Shown here: one piece after another, positions 1-7,628 of the stretch | Numbering within the stretch: position 1 is the stretch's first letter | How the letters are laid out: each line of letters starts with the position of its first letter | Origin: Phycisphaerae bacterium | GTDB taxonomy: Bacteria; Planctomycetota; Phycisphaerae; UBA1845; Fen-1342 | NCBI GenBank assembly: GCA_017999985.1 | Contig: JAGNKU010000007.1 | Coordinates: 124,001-188,000, forward strand | Length of the DNA: 64,000 bases | Reading direction: 5' to 3' | Translations under genes and position numbers: made by a program | The notes under the pieces: model-generated | Told to the model about the DNA's origin: nothing | Database searches by the model: none | The model's input: only the letters and a program-made list of their open reading frames with translations

Positions 1-699
1 GATCATCACCGGTTGGCCGTTGGCGTCGCGGACGATCTTGCCCGTCAGCGGGTCGCCCTCGCGCTTCTCGCGGCCCTTCTCGCGAATATCGAACGCGATC
101 GCATTCGCCCGCCGGGTCGAGGTCGTGTTCAGGTTGACGTTGTACGCGACGAGGAAATCGCGCGCCCCGACGGCCGTCGCGCCGCTCTTCGGATTGAACG
201 TCGCCGGCCCGAAGTCGGGCTTCCATTCCGGACTTGCCAGCCGGTCCTTCAGGCCCTCGTACTCACCGGCCCGCACCGTCGCGAGGTTCCGCCGCTGCTC
301 GCTCAGGGCCGCGTTTTCGTAGCAGAACACGGTGATGCCCAGCTCGTCGCCCAGCCGCTGCGCGAGCTTGCGGGCGTAGACGACGGTCTCCTCCATCGTG
401 ATGTTCGCGACGGGGACCAGCGGGCAGACGTCGGTCGCGCCGAACCGCGGATGAGCGCCTTTGTGCTTGCGCATGTCGATCAGCTCGGACGCCTTGCGCA
501 CCGCGCGCACCGCGGCCTCCAGCACCGGCTCCGGCGGACCGACGAACGTGACCACCGTGCGGTTGGTGGCCTGGCCGGGATCGACGTCGAGCAGCTTCAC
601 GCCCTCGACCGTCTCGATCTGGTCGGTGATCTGCCTGATGACGGCCGGATCGCGCCCTTCGCTGAAATTCGGTACGCACTCGATCAACTGGTTGCTCAT
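1..699 (-). CDS. ftcD: Glutamate formimidoyltransferase, N-terminal part (cut by window edge)
   Basis: The minus strand is open from an ATG at 699 down to base 1 with no stop, giving 233 codons of an incomplete gene. The protein begins MSNQLIECVPNFSEGRD, the hallmark start of formiminotransferases, which move a formimino group from N-formimino-glutamate to tetrahydrofolate in histidine breakdown. GAHPRFGATDV near residue 83 carries the conserved active-site histidine region. The visible part covers the N-terminal formiminotransferase subdomain and part of the next. Whether a cyclodeaminase domain follows cannot be seen. The gene lies downstream of tsaB on the same strand, separated by about 130 bases filled with palindromic repeats, so co-transcription is uncertain. 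Family assignment is strong. Confidence 0.9.
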   Translation of the reverse strand, partial: MSNQLIECVPNFSEGRDPAVIRQITDQIETVEGVKLLDVDPGQATNRTVVTFVGPPEPVLEAAVRAVRKASELIDMRKHKGAHPRFGATDVCPLVPVANITMEETVVYARKLAQRLGDELGITVFCYENAALSEQRRNLATVRAGEYEGLKDRLASPEWKPDFGPATFNPKSGATAVGARDFLVAYNVNLNTTSTRRANAIAFDIREKGREKREGDPLTGKIVRDANGQPVMI

Positions 700-729
700 C
701 GCACGCTGTTCCTCATGTCCACTGTGTGC

Positions 730-814
730 CACTGCTCTTGAGCAGTGTTCCTCGGAACCCGCTCGCTTGCGCTCGGGGCTCTGATTGCGCGCCACTGCTC
801 CAGAGCAGTGCCAC
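730..814. repeat. Dispersed palindromic repeats, copy cluster A
   Basis: Two perfect inverted repeats with arms CACTGCTC/GAGCAGTG lie at 730-747 and 793-810. Between them is a 26-base segment (758-783) identical to 5734-5759. The same family fills the gap at 5674-5905. They sit between tsaB and the formimidoyltransferase gene. They look like REP-type intergenic palindromes; any transcriptional or mRNA-end role is inference. Confidence 0.75.
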
Positions 815-830
815 AAGTCCACCCGATACC

Positions 831-1667
831 CTATGTCACGTCGCGCCGCGCGCGAGCCTCCGCCCGGCGTTGCTCGTACACTTCCTCGCACTCCGGCGGA
901 CGCAGGTACGCCGGCACAATCTCGTCCGGGCTGCAGAATCGCCCAGCCGCGGCCAAGCGTCGCCCGATCGCGAGCACTTCCCGCGCATCGGGCTCCCAGA
1001 ATTCCTCTGGCAGCACGTCCAGCCCTGCCAGCAGGTCCCGGCACGCCGGCACGCCGTCGCCCAACACCACGCCGGGGCGCTCCAATGTCGCCAGCCACGC
1101 CGGCGCAGCGTGCAGACCGGCGTCCGCGATCACGCGCAGCCCGACAGCGCCGATCCCTCCAAAGGAGGAGCCAGCCTCACTCCCTCTCCCTACCAGGGCG
1201 GGGCCAGCCTCAACCCCCCTCCCTTCCAGGGAGGGGCCGGGGGAGGGTTCTTCCGCCCGGGGGGCGCGTTCATACACCGCGCCAAACACCTGCCCGCGCC
1301 GGGCGTCGCGCAGCACGACGATCCGCCCCGCGACATCCGCCCGGCGAAGCACATTGCGCGCGATCGCCTCCAGCGTCGGCACGCCAACCACGCGGCTGCC
1401 GATGGCCGATTGCCACATCCGCGCCAAGGTCGCCGCCACGCGCAGGCCCGTGAAACTCCCCGGCCCCTGCGAGAAGCAGACCACGCCGACGTCGCGCGGC
1501 CGACAGCCCACCTCGGTGAGCAGCTCGCGGACCACGGGCAGCAACTCGGTGGTGTGCCGGCGGTCCGCGGAAAGCGGACGATACGCCATCACATCCGGGC
1601 CGCGACCCAGCGCCACGCTGCCATGTCGGCTGGAGGTCTCGAGCGCGAGCAGCCACGCGTCGTGCAT
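831..1667 (-). CDS. tsaB: tRNA threonylcarbamoyladenosine biosynthesis protein TsaB
   Basis: TsaB is the non-catalytic ASKHA-fold partner of TsaD and TsaE in making the t6A modification at position 37 of ANN-decoding tRNAs. The N-terminus has the family's LALETSSRHGSVAL segment, and CFSQGPGSFTGLRVAA (about residues 64-79) is the diagnostic TsaB motif. At 278 residues it is longer than most homologues. The excess maps to about residues 137-172, a Pro/Gly/Ser-rich stretch encoded by a G/C-rich repeat (1155-1258) that has inserted in frame. The start ATG at 1667 directly precedes the conserved fold. tsaD and tsaE are not in the window. Family call secure; the effect of the insertion is unknown. 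Confidence 0.93.
   Translation of the reverse strand: MHDAWLLALETSSRHGSVALGRGPDVMAYRPLSADRRHTTELLPVVRELLTEVGCRPRDVGVVCFSQGPGSFTGLRVAATLARMWQSAIGSRVVGVPTLEAIARNVLRRADVAGRIVVLRDARRGQVFGAVYERAPRAEEPSPGPSLEGRGVEAGPALVGRGSEAGSSFGGIGAVGLRVIADAGLHAAPAWLATLERPGVVLGDGVPACRDLLAGLDVLPEEFWEPDAREVLAIGRRLAAAGRFCSPDEIVPAYLRPPECEEVYEQRRAEARARRDVT
1155..1258. repeat. G/C-rich repeat inserted in frame in tsaB
   Basis: The segment holds a CCTCCAAAGGAGG palindrome followed by two related units, each with a CCCT...CCAGGG core and a GGGGCC-AGCCTCA or GGGGCCGGGGG tail. It is read through in tsaB as Pro/Gly/Ser/Glu-rich sequence (GPSLEGRG, GPALVGRG). Similar PSLEGRG-type insertions are known as protein-coding REP-like repeats in several phyla. 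A looser relative lies between convergent genes at 42245-42275. Confidence 0.7.
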
Positions 1668-1710
1668 CGGGTCATTTTAACGAGGGGGGCGGAAGAAGGC
1701 ACGGAGGGAG

Positions 1711-1770
1711 GGGATCAAGGGAGCGAGGGATCAAGGGATCAAGGGAGCGAGGGAGTGACGGGATGAAGGG
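1711..1770. repeat. Octamer tandem array GGGANNNA
   Basis: Phased 8-base units run GGGATCAA, GGGAGCGA, GGGATCAA, GGGATCAA, GGGAGCGA, GGGAGTGA, then after one extra base GGGATGAA. The array is intergenic, between tsaB and the GspK-like gene. The same GGGATCAA octamer makes up a four-unit array at 11187-11218 inside a pseudopilin gene. Confidence 0.85.
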
Positions 1771-1837
1771 TCTACGCGTCGGCGCTCCGTCCCAAGGCTC
1801 CGAGCTCAAGTTCCGTGGCTGAACCCGAGCACCAAGA

Positions 1838-1907
1838 ACTGACGACTGCCGACTGAAAACTGACAACTGATAACTGCCGACTGAGAACTGACAACTGACG
1901 ACTGACC
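1838..1907. repeat. Heptamer tandem array ACTGNNN x10
   Basis: Ten consecutive 7-base units all begin ACTG; the last three bases vary (ACG, CCG, AAA, ACA, ATA, CCG, AGA, ACA, ACG, ACC). It ends 14 bases before the GspK-like stop codon, so it would sit in the 3' untranslated region of the T2SS-like operon. No gene is visible in 1668-1921 apart from these arrays. Confidence 0.85.
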
Positions 1908-1921
1908 ACGCCACCACCCCC

Positions 1922-4900
1922 CTACTCGTCATACCGGGCATTGAAGTACGACACTTCGCGCTGCCCGATGATCTCCGGCCGGCCGGTGCCCGGGAGCACA
2001 CTGTAGTAGTCGGTGGGATTGTAGGGATCCCACACGTCCGCGGGATCCTGCCACGGATCCCTGTAAAGGTCGCCGTCGCGATCCTCCCACACCAGCCGCG
2101 GCAGCAGGTTCGTCCGGTCGATGGTCACCTGCGACCGCACGCTGGATTGCGGATTCACCCGGTCCGTCAGCGATACGTAGATCGTAAACGTGTTGCTGCG
2201 CGTCGTGAGGAAGTTCGTATCCAGCAGCGCCAGCAGGCTCACGGCCTTCATGAAGTCACCGCCGCCGCCGCTGAGGTAACCGCCCGCCCCTTCCAGCACG
2301 GTCGTGGGACCGCCGGCGGTGAAATCTCCGCAGTAGCTCGTGCGCGGATCGGTGCTGTCAAATCCCATGACGTTGGCGAGCTCGCCGATCGTGAGGAAGC
2401 CGCGCTCGGGGGCCCCGGCGCGGATCGTTCCGTATACCGTCGCGGTGCGATACACCATCCCGTTGCCGTCGTTGCGATACCACGCGTCGGCCAGATACGA
2501 CGTGCTCGTTCTGGCGTACGGCACACGATCACGATAGGCCGTCACAGCTTGAGCAAGGTAGGGCCCAAGCCGGTACCACTGACCGCCGGCGCTGCTCGAG
2601 CGGTCCACGAGCGTCGGGCACCGCGGCCGCCGATCCCAGCCTTCGCCTGCCAGCACGCCCGCCTCGTAGCTCCAGAAGGCCGGCGCCGCGGTCGCCGAGA
2701 GCGGCAGGTTCGAGGTCGTGAAGCCGGCTGCACTCATCGGTCCGATCAGCGGCAGCCCCGCCATCACGTACCAGGAAGCGGAGTTGATGTTGATGCGCCC
2801 CGGCACGCGGTACGGGTCAACATCATCCGGTGTACCCGCAACGTTGTCCGGTCCATTTGGATTCAACGTCGTGAAATAGTCGAACACGAGCAGGCCCCAC
2901 GGCACCTTGCCCAGCCGGTTGAAGCCGCCCGCGTTGCTGTTCTCTTCCTGGCGGTTGTCGAATATCGGCATGTGACCGAAGTCGGCCGGGACGCTGGCGA
3001 TGCTCAGGCCGCGCTCTTCCCATTGCTCATACAGCCAGACACTGGCGGGTCTCCGTTCCGTCGTGGATGAGGTGTGACAGAAGCGTGGCACGAAGAGCAT
3101 GAAGCCGGTGGTCGGGAACGACGGCACCCGCGCCATCCCGTGGATGAAGACCGTCGCGCCAGGGTCCGCGTTCATCGTGTACAGCGGCACGCACGGCATG
3201 GTCGGTGCGGCCGCCGTGCTCGGCATGAGATCGCCGGTTCGCAGTTCGGCCAGCGTCGTGGCGAGCGGTTGCCCATCCGTGTAGTTCGAGTTGTTGTGCG
3301 TGTCGTCCTTCGGGAACGACATCGTCATGCGCCAGCGGGCATGCGGCGTGAGTCCGCTCGGGGCAATTCCCAGGTAGGGCTCGTACGTGGTATCACGGCT
3401 TATGGTGATGTACCCCTCCTTATCAGTCTGCAGATCACCAGTCGACAGACCCGCGGTCTTCAACTCCATCTCGTCCACGACGTACCACATCGTACGCGCC
3501 CGGTTGGAGCGCCAGAGCTTGACGGTGATGTTGTCGCCTTGCGAGGAATACGGCACGTTCAGCGTCGGCAGCGAACCGTCGAGGACAAACGCCCCTGCCA
3601 CGGCTTGATCGTTGAAAAACGAGTTCGAGCCGCTGTTCAGCGCGCAGACGAAGAACTCGCGCCCGGCCAGGCGCAGCACGCCCGTCGTGCTCAGGATCCC
3701 GAACACCGCCGGATCCATGTTGAGTGGTTGCCCCGGGGCGCCCGCCTCGTCATTGATGCTCAGCGCGAAATAGCTGAGATCGAGGTCAAAGCGACCGCTG
3801 CCGCCCGGGTCACGATCGTACGGGTTATACAGCTCCACCGCCAGCGCGATGTCCGCGTCCTGGCCGGGCGTATCCGTCTCGTTGTACGCAATGACCTGCG
3901 TGATGAACGGCTGCGGGGCAAAACCGAAGTAGGCCTTGTCCAGCGTGGCCGCGCTCATGTACACCGTATCAACATGACCATCCGTGGCGTCGTGCGGCGC
4001 GGCGAAAGCCACCGTGTTCACCGCCAGCATGAGCGCCTGTTCCATCTGCGACACGGCTTCGGTAGTAGTCCCGGCGCCGGCGCGCCACCCCTTATGTGCA
4101 GACAGCATCTCGTAGAAGTACGCCGCCAGCTCATACACGATTCGCGGCCCGCGCGTGTCGTTGTAGGTGCCGTCCGCGTTGAACGCACCCGAGACCGGGT
4201 CCGTGATCCGCCCGAGGTAGAACTTCAGCGTCCCCGGTAGCAGCCCTCGGCCGTCCCACAGCGGCGGTTGATTGGGGTCAAGCTGCTTGACCCGGTTGAT
4301 CCGCGCCAGCTCGTCGCTGTTGTTGACCGTCGTCAGCACCTGCCGCGACGCGTAGGCGTTACGCTGCACGATCGGGTTCAGGTAGTACTGCTCCGGATCG
4401 ATCGTCGCCGCCTGCCGCCAGAGCCGCCAGTCAGTCTGGTCCGCCAGGTTGAAACGCTGCCACGCGCCCGTCTTGCCGCTCAACGCGAGCGGCGTAAACG
4501 TGTTGCCGAAGTCTTCGTACACGGCGGAGAGCGCCGGCGGGACGTTCCCGGCCGCGAGGCCGCGCGCCTCCGGCAGCAGCCCTCCGCGCCGACGGAGGAT
4601 CGGCTCGATGGCGGCGCTCTGCGCGTACATGTTGTACAACTGCTGGTAGGTCGGCGCCCCGCTGTCCGAAGGATGCTGCACCCACGCGAACATGCCGTAC
4701 AGGAACCCGCTGTTCCACATCTGGGCGCTCAGCGACTGGCTCACCTGCACCATCCCGCCGTGCGAGACCACCTTCGCCGCCACCTCGTAGCGCGCCTGCT
4801 GGTCAAACTGCTCCCAGCGCCGCACGTTCGTGTCTGGCAGGTTGCTCGGATCCAGGTCCGCCGGGTTGATCCCCGTCGCCGACACCGCCCGCCCGGCGAT

Positions 4901-5476
4901 GCTGTTGGCCAGCTCCGTCAAAACGGCCGACGCAGCGAAGGAGGCATCCGGGATGCCGTCGCCGTCGGCGTCCATGAACGGCAGCAGTGCGTTCGCGGCC
5001 AGGTCATTAGTCGAATCGCCATCGCGGTTCGCATCCACCAGGAGGTTCGTCAGCAGCACCGTCCCGCTGGCACCACCGGAGACGCTCGTCACCGCCGGCA
5101 CGCGATAGTGCGCCGGCTCCGCGATCGTCGCCGACACGCTCGGCGCCAGCACCGGCTCCGGCGACGCCAGCCACGGCGAGCCCCACGCCGTATTCGTGCC
5201 GGTGACCACGCCCGCCAGCCCCGGCGCATCGACGTAGGCGGTCCCGGTCACGCGGTCGCCGCCGTCGGCATCGGTGATCGCCCCCTCGATCACGCCGTAA
5301 AGGCTTTCCATGATCTCGGTGACCTGCTCGGACTGGGCAACCATGCGGAGCGACTGGCGGTCGTTCCGGGCCAGGACGATGTAGGCCGAGATGAGGATGA
5401 ACAGCATCGCCAGCAGTCCCACGATCATCAGCAGGACCGTCGCGCGTCGCCGGGAACGTAGTTCAACGCGTTTCAT
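1922..5476 (-). CDS. Giant GspK-like pseudopilin-operon protein
   Basis: Last gene of the gspE-to-pseudopilin operon. The 1184-residue product begins with a basic stretch (MKRVELRSRRRA) and one hydrophobic helix (about residues 12-36, TVLLMIVGLLAMLFILISAY), as in GspK proteins, which cap the pseudopilus tip of type II secretion systems. GspK is normally about 300-350 residues, so this is more than three times the usual size. The rest is Ala/Gly/Asp/Asn-rich and probably extracytoplasmic, with acidic stretches such as DANRDGDSTND and DADGDGIPD that resemble calcium-binding loops. The FTLVE-type cleavage motif is absent. A 541-base repeat-filled gap separates it from the GspJ-like gene. GspK assignment rests on position and N-terminus only. 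Confidence 0.6.
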   Translation of the reverse strand: MKRVELRSRRRATVLLMIVGLLAMLFILISAYIVLARNDRQSLRMVAQSEQVTEIMESLYGVIEGAITDADGGDRVTGTAYVDAPGLAGVVTGTNTAWGSPWLASPEPVLAPSVSATIAEPAHYRVPAVTSVSGGASGTVLLTNLLVDANRDGDSTNDLAANALLPFMDADGDGIPDASFAASAVLTELANSIAGRAVSATGINPADLDPSNLPDTNVRRWEQFDQQARYEVAAKVVSHGGMVQVSQSLSAQMWNSGFLYGMFAWVQHPSDSGAPTYQQLYNMYAQSAAIEPILRRRGGLLPEARGLAAGNVPPALSAVYEDFGNTFTPLALSGKTGAWQRFNLADQTDWRLWRQAATIDPEQYYLNPIVQRNAYASRQVLTTVNNSDELARINRVKQLDPNQPPLWDGRGLLPGTLKFYLGRITDPVSGAFNADGTYNDTRGPRIVYELAAYFYEMLSAHKGWRAGAGTTTEAVSQMEQALMLAVNTVAFAAPHDATDGHVDTVYMSAATLDKAYFGFAPQPFITQVIAYNETDTPGQDADIALAVELYNPYDRDPGGSGRFDLDLSYFALSINDEAGAPGQPLNMDPAVFGILSTTGVLRLAGREFFVCALNSGSNSFFNDQAVAGAFVLDGSLPTLNVPYSSQGDNITVKLWRSNRARTMWYVVDEMELKTAGLSTGDLQTDKEGYITISRDTTYEPYLGIAPSGLTPHARWRMTMSFPKDDTHNNSNYTDGQPLATTLAELRTGDLMPSTAAAPTMPCVPLYTMNADPGATVFIHGMARVPSFPTTGFMLFVPRFCHTSSTTERRPASVWLYEQWEERGLSIASVPADFGHMPIFDNRQEENSNAGGFNRLGKVPWGLLVFDYFTTLNPNGPDNVAGTPDDVDPYRVPGRININSASWYVMAGLPLIGPMSAAGFTTSNLPLSATAAPAFWSYEAGVLAGEGWDRRPRCPTLVDRSSSAGGQWYRLGPYLAQAVTAYRDRVPYARTSTSYLADAWYRNDGNGMVYRTATVYGTIRAGAPERGFLTIGELANVMGFDSTDPRTSYCGDFTAGGPTTVLEGAGGYLSGGGGDFMKAVSLLALLDTNFLTTRSNTFTIYVSLTDRVNPQSSVRSQVTIDRTNLLPRLVWEDRDGDLYRDPWQDPADVWDPYNPTDYYSVLPGTGRPEIIGQREVSYFNARYDE

Positions 5477-5673
5477 GCTGCACCCAAGGGCCGCAGATGC
5501 CGGCCGCCACGCGGCCTGCGCCTCTGCTCCACGAAATTATGTCGCCGGCGGTCAAAGCTCCCAGCTTTCCACACCGGATGCGGTCCCGTAATTCGCGCCA
5601 TTGACGCGAATTTACGCCGGCCACGCGTCCGCGACCACCGGATTCAGCGCCCGAAGCGCCGGCGAGTGCCGGC

Positions 5674-5905
5674 CACTGCTTCAGAGCAATGCCTCGCGCC
5701 CGGGTGCCACTGCGCTTGAGCAGTGCTCCGCACCCCGCTCGCTTGCGCTCGGGGCTCTGTTCTGCCCCCGCGCCACCACGCGGGGCTCTGTTCCTGTCGA
5801 GCGCCGTGCCCCGACGCTCACCTCGATCTGCCCGCAAGCCACTGCTCGAGAGCCGTGCCACAAACCTCGAACTACCATCGTGCCACTGCTCGGGAGCAGT
5901 GGCAC
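5674..5905. repeat. Dispersed palindromic repeats, copy cluster B
   Basis: At least four copies of the CACTGCTC...GAGCAGTG palindrome occur: 5674-5691 (imperfect), 5708-5725 (one mismatch), 5840-5857 (imperfect) and 5880-5905 (perfect, 12-base arms). The 26-base segment at 5734-5759 is identical to 758-783. The cluster lies between two pseudopilin-type genes of one operon, so the transcript would carry several hairpins there. Confidence 0.75.
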
Positions 5906-5979
5906 AGGTCCAACCGCCGCGCGGTGCCTTTCCCGCGTCCGGCAACTATCTGGCGGACCAACCTCCGGTCGGTCATTAC

Positions 5980-6011
5980 TGCGTGCCTGTGTCCCTTCGT
6001 GCCTCCGCGCC
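5980..6011. repeat. 4x8-base element, inverted copy
   Basis: Four octamers read on the plus strand: TGCGTGCC, TGTGTCCC, TTCGTGCC, TCCGCGCC. This is the reverse orientation of the GGCACGNA element used in the pseudopilin leaders. It ends 6 bases from the stop codon of the GspJ-like gene. Confidence 0.75.
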
Positions 6012-6017
6012 TTGCTC

Positions 6018-7628
6018 TCATTCAAACCGGTGCACGAGGCTGCGCACGATCGGCTCATCCAGCCGGCCGCGCGGGTCCCACACCCGCACCGTGACCCGGA
6101 TCGCATACGGCCACGTGCGGATGATGCGGTTGCTGACGATCGTCCCGGGCTGGCTCGCGTCGTTGCCCGGCGTCTGGTCCAGCCGCGCGAAATCGTTCAA
6201 AAGTCGGGGAGAAGGCAAGTTCAGATTCGCAGGCGTCGGATCAGACGCCAGCAGGTTTCGATTGTCCGGCGTGTCCGGCACGAAGATGTACGTCTCGCCT
6301 GGGACCACGCTCGTCCAGCGCGGCATGTCCGAGCGGGAACTGACGTTGATGTTCAACGGCGCCGGAGATGCGTACGTCACGCTGTTCCGCGGGTCCTCCG
6401 GCATCAGGAACTCGACCTGGAACCACGCGCAGGCCGGCAGCATCTGCACCGCCATGTTGCCTTGCAGGTCGACCGGCACGTCGTCGAGCACCGTCGCGAC
6501 GTGGTGGAAGCTCGACAGCGGCGAATACGCCTGCGAGTACAGCAGCGGCTCGATGTACGCCCCCAGAATCGTATTGAATCCGCCGTAGAACGGTCCGTAG
6601 GGACGTTCCAGCGCCGCCGGCGAGCCCAGTCCGGCCAGCGTCCAGTGCGGGCCCAGGTAGTTCAGCAGTGTGGTGACACCGAACATCACGGCGTCACCCG
6701 GCAGCAGCCACCCGTTGCTGGTGTCGTTGTACCAGGCGCCCTGCGCGACATTCCACTGCGACTCCGCGGTCGGCACCGTCCAGTTCCCCCAGTCGAACAT
6801 GATCGTCGCCCGGCGGCTCAGGTGCCACTGGTTCGCGGGGATTCTGCTCAAGGCCAGCGGGTCCGTGCCGCCACCCGCCACCTGCTCGATGTGCCGCAAC
6901 GCCGCGGGGTTCGTCGGAAACTCGTACTGCCGCCGGCCGGCGTTCCACACCGGGCTCGCGAAGGCCGCGTGGCCATACACCACCTCGACCGGCGTGAACC
7001 TGGTGCCCAGCGCGGCGGCGTACGCCCATTCGTCGCTCGGGTCGACATCGGGCACCGGCGCGACGGAGACCGTCGGCCGCTGCGAGAAGAACATCAGCAG
7101 GTCGGCCCGCGGGTTGCTGTACTGCGGATTGGGGGCACCCGTCGTGTACTCCGGGTCATAGTTGCCCGCCACGCCCGCGTCGCCAATGAGCACGCGATGG
7201 AATTTGCCCGCCTGCAAGTCGTCCGCGGTCAACGCGGCGGCCTGCGTCCGGCCGACGAGGACCAGCACGCTCTTGGACGGGTCGCAGTAGCGCAGGTCTT
7301 CCTCGATCTGCAGCGTGAACTGCCGCACCCAGTTGTGGGCTTCGGAGTACGCCGCCGCCTGGCTGGTCGTCTTCGTCGTCACCGAGAAGACGACGCCGAC
7401 CACCGCCATCGCCAGCGACAGCACGGCCAGCGAGACGAGCATCTCGATCAACGTAAAGGCACGGAGGCACGAGTGCACGCAGGCACGCAGTGCCGGGTGG
7501 GCGCGCGCGGTTACCTTGTTACCTGCGCACCTGGTTACGTCGGCGCGTCCACGGCCTTGCTCCGCTGCACTGCGCAAGACCGTGCCACCCGTGCACGCGG
7601 GACGGAGATTGTCATGACCGCACGCCAT
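6018..7628 (-). CDS. GspJ-like minor pseudopilin
   Basis: A type II secretion-type pseudopilin. The prepilin motif AFTLIEMLVSLAVLSLAM begins at residues 57-58, with Glu at position +5 of the mature protein and a hydrophobic helix behind it. GspJ proteins form the pseudopilus tip with GspI and GspK. The start is well supported: its ATG overlaps the upstream gene's TAA (TAATG), indicating translational coupling. This gives an unusually long 57-residue leader ending in LRACVHSCLRA, encoded by a 4x8-base repeat (7458-7489). Ala instead of Gly precedes the cleavage site. The 536-residue length is about twice that of usual GspJ. The C-terminal part (NVSSRSDMPRW, RTWPYAIRVTVRVWDPRGRL) resembles the beta-rich GspJ region. 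GspJ is inferred from position and size class. Confidence 0.75.
   Translation of the reverse strand: MACGHDNLRPACTGGTVLRSAAEQGRGRADVTRCAGNKVTARAHPALRACVHSCLRAFTLIEMLVSLAVLSLAMAVVGVVFSVTTKTTSQAAAYSEAHNWVRQFTLQIEEDLRYCDPSKSVLVLVGRTQAAALTADDLQAGKFHRVLIGDAGVAGNYDPEYTTGAPNPQYSNPRADLLMFFSQRPTVSVAPVPDVDPSDEWAYAAALGTRFTPVEVVYGHAAFASPVWNAGRRQYEFPTNPAALRHIEQVAGGGTDPLALSRIPANQWHLSRRATIMFDWGNWTVPTAESQWNVAQGAWYNDTSNGWLLPGDAVMFGVTTLLNYLGPHWTLAGLGSPAALERPYGPFYGGFNTILGAYIEPLLYSQAYSPLSSFHHVATVLDDVPVDLQGNMAVQMLPACAWFQVEFLMPEDPRNSVTYASPAPLNINVSSRSDMPRWTSVVPGETYIFVPDTPDNRNLLASDPTPANLNLPSPRLLNDFARLDQTPGNDASQPGTIVSNRIIRTWPYAIRVTVRVWDPRGRLDEPIVRSLVHRFE
7458..7489. repeat. 4x8-base element in GspJ-like leader
   Basis: Four octamers on the plus strand: GGCACGGA, GGCACGAG, TGCACGCA, GGCACGCA. 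On the coding strand it directly abuts the Phe codon of the prepilin motif and encodes the residues ending LRACVHSCLRA. Confidence 0.85.

Larger units (their letters stand above)
5477..6017. other. Long intergenic gap within the secretion operon
   Basis: No convincing gene is present between the GspK-like start and the GspJ-like stop. The gap is mostly dispersed palindromes (5674-5905) and an inverted 4x8-base element (5980-6011). The long plus-strand frame crossing it is a low-complexity shadow of the minus genes. An additional promoter for the GspK-like gene could lie at 5480-5670, but I see no clear -10/-35 pair. Confidence 0.6.

Noticed and set aside
1711-1907. Possible CRISPR array
   Set aside because: Units are only 7-8 bases, without spacers of constant length or cas genes nearby; these are simple tandem arrays.
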